Assembly: GCA_030704615.1 (NCBI GenBank)
Contig: CM060732.1
Span: forward strand, 36,065,053-36,129,052
Source: Takakia lepidozioides
Taxonomy: Eukaryota > Streptophyta > Takakiopsida > Takakiales > Takakiaceae
DNA length: 64,000 nt
Direction: 5' to 3'
Of the stretch, positions 57,251 through 64,000 are shown in pieces (position 1 is the stretch's first letter; every line of letters begins with the position of its first letter). The notes beneath the pieces were generated by a model. It did no database searches. It was not told the origin of the DNA and saw only the letters and a list, made by a program, of their open reading frames with translations. A program made the position numbers and the translations under genes.

Positions 57251-57892
57251 TTCGCACTCACTAGAACTTGGTGTGTATAATTATGGTAAAAAAAATGGAG
57301 AAACAAAGAGGAAAGAACTTGGATTGAATGTTTCAAAACGACGTCACAATATAGGAAGGGGCATCACGCAGGTCGTATGTTACGATAGAAGGTGTTGATG
57401 TTCATCTTTCCACAGAAATCGTGGCGTCAAGCGGCCTCGGTCAGGGACACTCTAGGCAGAGGGGAATATTATGTCGATTATCAATGCCAATACAGACCTT
57501 ATGCCTCACAAAACACGTTGCATTGGAGAGGGACGTTGGGATATTTCGAGAATTTTGCCACCAGAAATGAACTGGAAAAGAATTCGAGAGGAGTCCAACG
57601 AGGTGACATTTTATTCGTTGTCTCCTTTTCTTTTTCCAAATATTGTACCTCGCTGCCGGAGGGGTTCCCGGCTGTACGTTGCGGGCCATACCCGTCAGCT
57701 CACACGCTTGCAATAAAATCAAGCCACATCCATATTGGGACCGTTGAATTGGCAAGAAATAGAAGAGGTATTTTTGGTGTTCAATGACTCCATTAAAGAG
57801 TCCAGCTCCACTTCGGCCTCTGATCTTTCTTATGCTCTTTGCTCATCTTAGGCCTGGTGTTGGTTAGTGCATTTTTTTTCTGTTTCTTGCAG

Positions 57893-58573
57893 GCGTTGAC
57901 AAAAACTTTGATGGCGATCTCCATGTTGATCCCGGAATCCGCGTAAGCTATCTGCAGCAGGTGTGTCTTACTAAGTTCCTATCACACCAAATAGCATTTG
58001 ACTACAGTGTGTTTATGTGTAAGAGGCCAAGAGGAAAATAATTCAACATCTGATTTCGGGGGGTGTGGAGGGGTGAGAGGACAGCAGGAAGATGCTGACT
58101 AGCTACCTCTGGCATATCACAGATGTGGGACACTCAGATGTTCTCAGTTGAGCAAACTGCTGCTGGAATACCTGAAGTTGGGGGTGTTATCAAGGCTGTT
58201 TAGTCATGAAATAAACCTGTGGTAAAAAAGGGTTCTGAGTACAATGCTTGGGGTTGGGTTTATACCCTTTGGATTGAGAAGGCAGCTGAACTGTATCGCA
58301 GGAACCAGCGCTTGATGATGGAGCAACTGTCATGGACAATATTGAGGTGGGTGTTATCTTCCATCTTCATAATCCTTTCCCGACCTTCTTTGCCTCTGAT
58401 CTTTCAAGCTTTAGATCCAAAGCCACAATTAGCAGGACTAAAACTTGGTTTGTTGAGAAGCTCAATACTCTAGTTCCATCTTTCTCATGGTTTTATGCTT
58501 TACAAGTTTTCCTGTGTGCATGGTGCAGCCAGCACTGGCAGAAACACGGCAATTGCTCGCTGACTTTGACCAG
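57893..58573 (+). pseudogene. ABCF (EttA-like) ATPase gene fragment, three exons
   Basis: Exons 57893-57960, 58302-58346 and 58529-58573 have proper GT/AG borders and joining phases. Together they read VDKNFDGDLHVDPGIRVSYL, QQEPALDDGATVMDN and IEPALAETRQLLADFDQ. This is the segment just after Walker A in EttA-type ABCF proteins (AGVDKxFxGEaxxaPGIrvGYLpQEPxLD). ABCF proteins act on ribosomes rather than as transporters. The two 45-nt exons are unusually short. Neither the preceding exon with Walker A nor the following ones with the ABC signature (LSGGE type) was found within several kb, although the UXT gene shows introns of 2 kb occur here. I favour a gene fragment, but a gene with very long introns is not excluded. 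Confidence 0.55.
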
Positions 58574-58747
58574 GTATGATGCCTTCGAGCTGTTTTGGTC
58601 TGTACTGCTTAGTCCCTTCGGCCTTTTTCGGCCCTCTGTTGCTTAGTGTCTTTTCGCCTCCGTAGCCTATGTTTGGCTCGTCCCCACTTTTCGCCGGCTT
58701 TTCTCTTGGTCCTGGGTGTTTCCAAGGTGTCACGCTTTCACGGCCCG

Positions 58748-58887
58748 CCATGGAGGTGAGAGAAATGGGACACCGCCCAGGGAAGGGGGAGAAGAGTATA
58801 CCACACCCGTCAAGTAGCAGGATTTGACCCCAGAATCATCTGGGTAGCACTCATTGTGCTTACCGACTGAGCTACTGACTGTTGGTG
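58748..58887 (-). mobile_element. tRNA-derived SINE, copy 2 (head and central body)
   Basis: On the minus strand this reads GTCAGTAGCTCAGTCGGTAA, a very good A-box, then GGGGTCAAATCCTGCTACTT, a good B-box, and CGGGTGTGGTA. It matches copy 1 at 980-1212 until GGGACACCGCCCAGG and then diverges, so the 3' body is missing. Confidence 0.7.
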
Positions 58888-58907
58888 TTAAATAATAAAG
58901 CTGCCAG

Positions 58908-59135
58908 GGCCTCTGTCCCCTGTTCTGCAACAAAAAAAGAAAAAGAAAAAAAAGAAAAGGAAAGCAGTGACTTCCGATATCGGCCTCTATGGCACCCCTT
59001 TGTTTTTTCGTTTTTTCCTCCTCTTGTATCTGGGCCTGGCCGTGTTTGTGTACAGGGCCTCTGTCCCCTTTTCTTAGAAAAAAAGAAAAAAGAACAAAAG
59101 AGAGGAAAGAAAAGAAAAAGAAAAGAAGAGAAGAG
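58908..59135. repeat. A/G-rich microsatellites with duplicated CAGGGCCTCTGTCCCC
   Basis: CAGGGCCTCTGTCCCC followed by an AAAGAAAAAG-type run occurs twice, near 58908 and 59055. It may be the tail of an unrecognised retroposon copied twice. The short open frames here are repeat artefacts. Confidence 0.6.
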
Positions 59136-59139
59136 AGGC

Positions 59140-59542
59140 TGAGTGATGGAAGTGGAGAGGCTGTACAGGTTCTGTGCATAGGTGAACTAAGGCTGTGGAC
59201 CTGACGGCGTCCTCTGCGTGTGGTCTACTCCTCGTCGCGTGGCTGGCCTTACCGAGCTACATTCCCCTTATACTAACGCACTCGGAGAGGAAGGAGAATC
59301 CTAGCCCTACGCGTGTTTTGAGCATCACACAAAACTGACTCATGTTGGCACGGCGCGTGCTTCGTTCAAGATTGTCACCACACCAGGCATCATGGACGGT
59401 CTTATTCTCCTCCCCATTGAGCTCCTCGACTCTACTCTCATCATCGAGTACACGTCTGAAGACACAGAAGGACAGAGATTGGAAGTGGAGGTCGAAGAGA
59501 CGAGGAAGGCAGATGTGGCGTCAAGGCCCAGACAGAGCAGAG
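59140..59542. repeat. Dispersed repeat of about 0.4 kb, copy 2
   Basis: Second copy of the segment at 53291-53652, same orientation. It includes an extra stretch of about 35 bp around CGTGCTTCGTTCAAGATTGT. It follows directly on the A/G-rich repeats and the SINE. Confidence 0.8.
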
Positions 59543-62500
59543 AAAGTTTGGAGTCTGATAATACCCGTGTGGAAGGAGAAAGGAAAGAAGGATCGCCAAG
59601 AGAAAAGAATGGACGAGAGACAAAAACACACACCCCTATGTCCAGCTTCTGGCAACTCCCATGGGTAATTGAAGGTCGGAAATTCGGCTCTAGGAGAGAC
59701 AGAGACTCATAACCATTCAGATGGTGTTGTGGGCAGTTTGTTCGAAGGTAGAACTGGCGAGGACCAGTAACCAACTGTCACTTGAAGAGGGTATAATCAC
59801 AGTTACAGAATCTCAAGCGGCCTTTATAAGTGTGAGACTATGCCGAAATTAGTGCCCTTGGGTTCGTAACATCAGGGATCTCATTTTTTTCCAGCTGCCA
59901 GGTATCCAACTGAAGCTACGCGGACTTTGAATGTTTCTAAGTTCTACAGGGCTTTCTGCTATCCCCCGCCTTCCGTTGACTGCTGGAGGGCCCCTTAGTT
60001 TGTTTTGCGGAGTGATGCTTCCCATTGACTCCATGCTGGCGCAAACCAAGCGAAGGAGATTGCTCGCTTGTGCACGCTCTTGGAAATGATTTTGGATATG
60101 GAAGAATTAAACAGGGTCTGCTGCATTGGGGTGATTGAATCCCCGTTGGACACGGGTAAGGAGATTTTGCAGAGGACACTGGCAATGGTTGCTGTAGGTC
60201 TCCCATGATCTATCTTCTGGCGTGCATTGATACAGATCAAATTCTCCATAGAAATGTGTGATATGAATTGGGTAGTAAAGCATAGGATTTCACAAAACTA
60301 TACAGCTCATCTTCCAGTTATGTCCTGCATCCTATATTGCATACCAACTTGTGACATCCTGCAATTGAGTTTCAAGTGTGGGATCACTTGCAACTCTAAG
60401 GGACACAAATATTGTACTGCTGATGACCATTTGACATCATTCCATGATCAGTGGCAGGTCTATTACTTCATACATCAATTGTATGTCTATGCACGACACA
60501 ACAAGCAACACCATACAAATCAGTCAGTGAGCTATCTGTTTCTTTCTTGCAATGTCTACACCAGTTGTGTTTTAATCAAGTAGGAAAGAACATCAGTGCA
60601 AGATCTGATTTAAAACAAACCCAACTTTGATGGAGGACGATATTTTTTCAGTACATATGCCAATCATGTTTGCCTCTGATGTTTGCCTCTGTTGCGAGGT
60701 TTTATTGCAGAGCAGGATGCCTGAGGTTGCCTGTGAACGTTTTTTGAATTGCAGATGGTCCTCAAACTGGTTGACAGATGTCTGTGTGTATCAAGCAAAC
60801 CAAAGCAAGTATGGCATACACGTTATAGATGCCAGTACAGTTGCACCCACCATTAGAAGTTGAGAGTTCAGAGCTGCTTGCGAGTATGTAACAGGAACAG
60901 ATTTGAAATTCAGAAGACCAACAATCAACTTTCATGTATGAAGAAGCTGTGCAAGGTTTAGTTGAGGATAACACTGAACTGAACATTGTGATATGAGAGG
61001 CCTACCATAACTATATACTATACTACCTTGCTTAACAGCCATACTGGAGATGAGTACTCCATCTCACATATGTCACATACAATTGCAGTACAAGAAGCTT
61101 AATAAGTGCCAATGGACTTTTATATGCAGGGAAGGTACAGAGAGGTAACACAGTTCCACTGGCCAGTGATAGAAAACACTGCTAAAGTACATCTACTCTA
61201 CTCAGATTGAAAGACCATGTTCAAGAGAACTAAAACTGGAACTTCACATTACTCTTGCAGAAACTAAACTGAGAAAAGCTTGCATCATTTTGCAGATTGT
61301 GAATTTGTGCTGAAGCTACTGTGGTGCAGATGTTCCATTAAGGGGTGCTCTTTTTCATAGGTTTGGGAAAGATTTTGCAAGTTGAGTGGTCAGCAGCTGC
61401 TCCACTTCAGTGGTGATGGCAGGGGACATAAGAGAGGAGCCAGTCATGTGCTTCAGTCCTGCTAGAAGGACCCTGTACTTGCTTCGCATTCAATTTGTTT
61501 CCACTCTCCTTGGGCCCCAAACAGAAGAGAGGATCTGTTAGATTTCCATTGCATCAAATTGAAGTGAGGTTCATTTTCCCTCATCTTTTCTAACTAATGC
61601 ATGCTCAACTACCATGCATTTCCTGGAGATGTCTTTGATTAGGAGTCGGTCTCAGGTTGAGTATAGGCATATGCAACAATAGTGCTTGCAAGTACTCAAA
61701 TCCTTTCTCCTCTTGTAGCTGGCACCTTCATATGGTTTTCACTATACATGCTGCCTTCTATCACCAGATGATCTGCATGCCATTATGTATGCTTCAGTCT
61801 CAACACTTGAGGTCATCAAAAGCAAGGGGAACAAAGTGCACACCACCATTGCGAGTGATGGTTACCCTGCTGCATCCAACAAAAGATATGCGGAATAGTG
61901 GTGAATCACTGATTAAGACAACAGCACCCAGTCCATACGACAGATAAAAAAGTCTAAGAATGAGGGACTAATGAGCATAGTGAGAGGTGTACTTACCACA
62001 TAGCTTACACATGGTGACCATCTGAACTGTTAATGATGATTCGTGTAAGAGAACAGCGTGTAAGAAAACAGCAGCACAATGACGGCCATACAAAACACTG
62101 GATGAAACAGAGACTGCCACCGATGACTACAAGACATCTGCAGCCACTTGTAATCCACACTATACATCATGCATTAAGCTGCACAAACCGAGCTTTATAG
62201 GACTGGAGATCTGCTATCAAGCAACATTACACTGCAATTTTATGGTAGTTTTCCTCCAAGCCAAATTGTGCACAACTAACACATTACCATGCATGTACCT
62301 TCAATCTCTCATTGATCATTGATTCCTCGTATGTGTCAATATCATAAATCTCAGCAAATCATGCATCTATCCACAATAAATTCCAAACAAACATGGCCAG
62401 AGGAAAAACATTTGCTGGCATCTAGCAGTCAAATGCTTGTCAATTCTCTGTGGCAGCACCTTTTTGACATTGACAAGGTACTATCAGCTGTCTTCCAACT

Positions 62501-62798
62501 CATGCTTGACTTAGTTTTGGTTTACACAAAAATTAGCATCAGCTGCTGTGACACTAATGTCACCAGATTGCTGTTTAACTATCGGACACCACCAAAAATG
62601 GACCGTATTTGCCTAGGTAAGCCTATGATTTGCAAGAGCTTGGAAGTTGCCAAGTTTGCGAGTGCTGAAATAGGCGTTATCATAGACAGTAGGCCTGACC
62701 CATGCGAGGAACCCACCTAGAGCAGTTAGAGTTCAGGGGGAGAGGGTCATACTGCTATAATCTCCATGTGGAAACAGATGGAGCCACAAGCAGCCATG
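59543..62798. other. Gene-free stretch before HEN1
   Basis: No exon series, RNA gene or transposon end was recognised on either strand. A short exon-like stretch with an AG acceptor at about 60754 has no family match. The part next to 62799 should be HEN1 3' UTR. Confidence 0.4.
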
Positions 62799-64000
62799 TC
62801 AGAATTCACTTCTTAAAGCACCCCCAACTTCCACAGTGCTGGCATTTGCCTCAGCCTTTGAAGAATGTGGCACGGCTTTAGAAACCTCATCAGCACATCT
62901 AGTTCTCATGCCATCGAAAGTATTGGAAACTGCCTCACTTGCTGGACAAGGACTCCAGCACCACAGTTCTTTGTAAGGTCCCTCTAACACTCCCTTGCCA
63001 CCACTTTCCGACATGCTGTTCGGTTCAGAAGACAAGAGAGATGTTGGTCCGCAATTTGTGACTGGTATTGAATCCACCACAGTTCTGTGAGCAAAAATAG
63101 CAATCTGGGAAGCAAAACCAGGGCTGCTATCATCGTCTCCGTCACCGCCAACACCACCAAACCGAACCTGGTACTCAAACTCGGCAGCGAGCTTGGAGGC
63201 CCATCTGCGAAACTCAGCACGGGTCCACTCAAAGCGATGATCATCATTCCTGAACTTCAAGGGCTCTGCCGCCTCCTTCTCAGGTTTGCTGTTGCCTTCT
63301 GAAATGCCCAATTGCTCATCCATAGAATCTTTGTAAGAAGTAAGGCCCTTGTTGTGAAGGCTGTTGGTTGTAGGGTCCCAGGACGAGCCTTGTAATTTGC
63401 AGTTATACTCGGAATTGGGCGTACTTACCATCCACACTCGTGGGACCATAGAGCCCAGAACTGCCGCCCCCAACTTTGCCAGTGGCTCTGGGTCCATGTG
63501 CTCCACCACCTGTCACCCAGAATGCTTATCTCAAACTCTATTTAGATAATTCAGCAAATGGTACTTCGTTCAAAATGGTAGAGCATGTTTCAACCTCAGC
63601 CATTTTCAAATGCCCTTAGGAGAGTGGTCCTCAGGTCACACAACCTCAATCTATCACTTAAAAGCCCTCAATTGTTGGGTTTCTGTAGACAAGGCCTACC
63701 TGCAGACCTCACATCTTCGTAAGCAAATATCCCCTTAGAGACCATGTGGGCAATTAAGAAATACTCTAGCATTGGTAAGCCAAATCCATGCTTACTTCAA
63801 TGTCAGTCCCTGTGAAAGGACCACCAACTGACCTAGAGGATGCCACCTATTGTAGCAGTAGTTTGCTATCTGTATAGGATGACAAGGGAGTCACATGATC
63901 TACCTCAATGCAGGTGGCCACATCAGGGGCATACAGGCGCGGGTCCACATCAGCAATGGAGCCCTCATATAGCGAGAGTCTTTGCAAGCTTGCCCAAGGA
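62799..64000 (-). CDS. HEN1: HEN1 small-RNA 2'-O-methyltransferase, C-terminal part (5' end outside window)
   Basis: Two minus-strand exons are visible, 64000-63904 (continuing beyond the window) and 63509-62799, joined over a 394-bp GT/AG intron. The first reads LYEGSIADVDPRLYAPDVAT, then CIE; the second starts VVEHMDPEPLAKLG and continues with RVWMVSTPNSEYN, PLKFRNDDHRFEWTRAEFRR and SPGFASQIAIF. This is the HEN1 methyltransferase domain: the E-x-x-E-H metal-binding motif spans the splice junction, and the His of DHRFEW is the expected further ligand. HEN1 methylates the 3'-terminal ribose of miRNA and siRNA duplexes and protects them from uridylation and decay. The frame continues about 115 residues past the usual end (FASQIAIF), a Ser-rich, poorly structured tail; it may be real or reflect a missed intron. 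N-terminal RNA-binding domains lie outside the window. Confidence 0.9.

Noticed and set aside
60754-60863. Possible further exon of the ABCF fragment
   Set aside because: Has an AG acceptor but its translation does not match the expected ABCF continuation.

Overview
The window looks like nuclear DNA of a streptophyte: a land plant or, more likely, a charophyte alga. The evidence is a set of plant-type intron-rich genes (a penta-EF-hand protein, an NCL-type cation/Ca2+ exchanger with EF-hands, a UXT-type UDP-xylose transporter, an R2R3-MYB factor, the HEN1 small-RNA methyltransferase) and a U6 gene with a plant-style USE plus TATA promoter. Long introns, many transposon relics and long stretches without genes suggest a large, repeat-rich genome. 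A Chara-like alga is my best guess, but it is inference.

Layout. 1-1.2 kb: a PPR relic, a small hAT-like MITE and a tRNA-derived SINE. 2.08-4.32 kb: five-exon penta-EF-hand gene (+). 5.05-5.16 kb: U6 snRNA-like gene (+). 8.5-13.2 kb: ten-exon NCL exchanger (+). 15.5-20.0 kb: seven-exon UXT transporter (+). 20-25.5 kb: no genes, but short repeats and a duplicated block carrying a MULE-like MITE with a 9-bp target duplication. 25.52-35.74 kb: a 10.2-kb Mutator-like element with inverted ends of 310 and 357 bp. It holds a zinc-finger gene (-), a Ulp1-like protease gene (+) and a MULE transposase gene (-), all damaged. 36-39.3 kb: AT-rich, no genes. 40.2-46.8 kb: a rearranged Ty3/gypsy retroelement, gag on + facing protease/RT/RNase H on -, between two unidentified ORFs. 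47-47.45 kb: a fragment resembling an end of the MULE. 49.86-51.80 kb: R2R3-MYB gene (+). 53-59.5 kb: dispersed repeats, a Ty1/copia relic, a tandem array with telomere-like motifs and a three-exon fragment of an ABCF gene. 62.8-64.0 kb: 3' part of HEN1 (-), cut by the window edge.

The cellular genes do not form a pathway. Two concern calcium (penta-EF-hand protein, NCL exchanger), one supplies UDP-xylose for cell-wall polymers, one is a transcription factor, and HEN1 protects small RNAs of the kind that silence transposons. Exon borders were set by eye from GT/AG sites, frame continuity and family resemblance. Nearly all nonsense changes seen in the MULE and the gypsy element fit single C-to-T or G-to-A transitions, as expected from decay of methylated cytosines.
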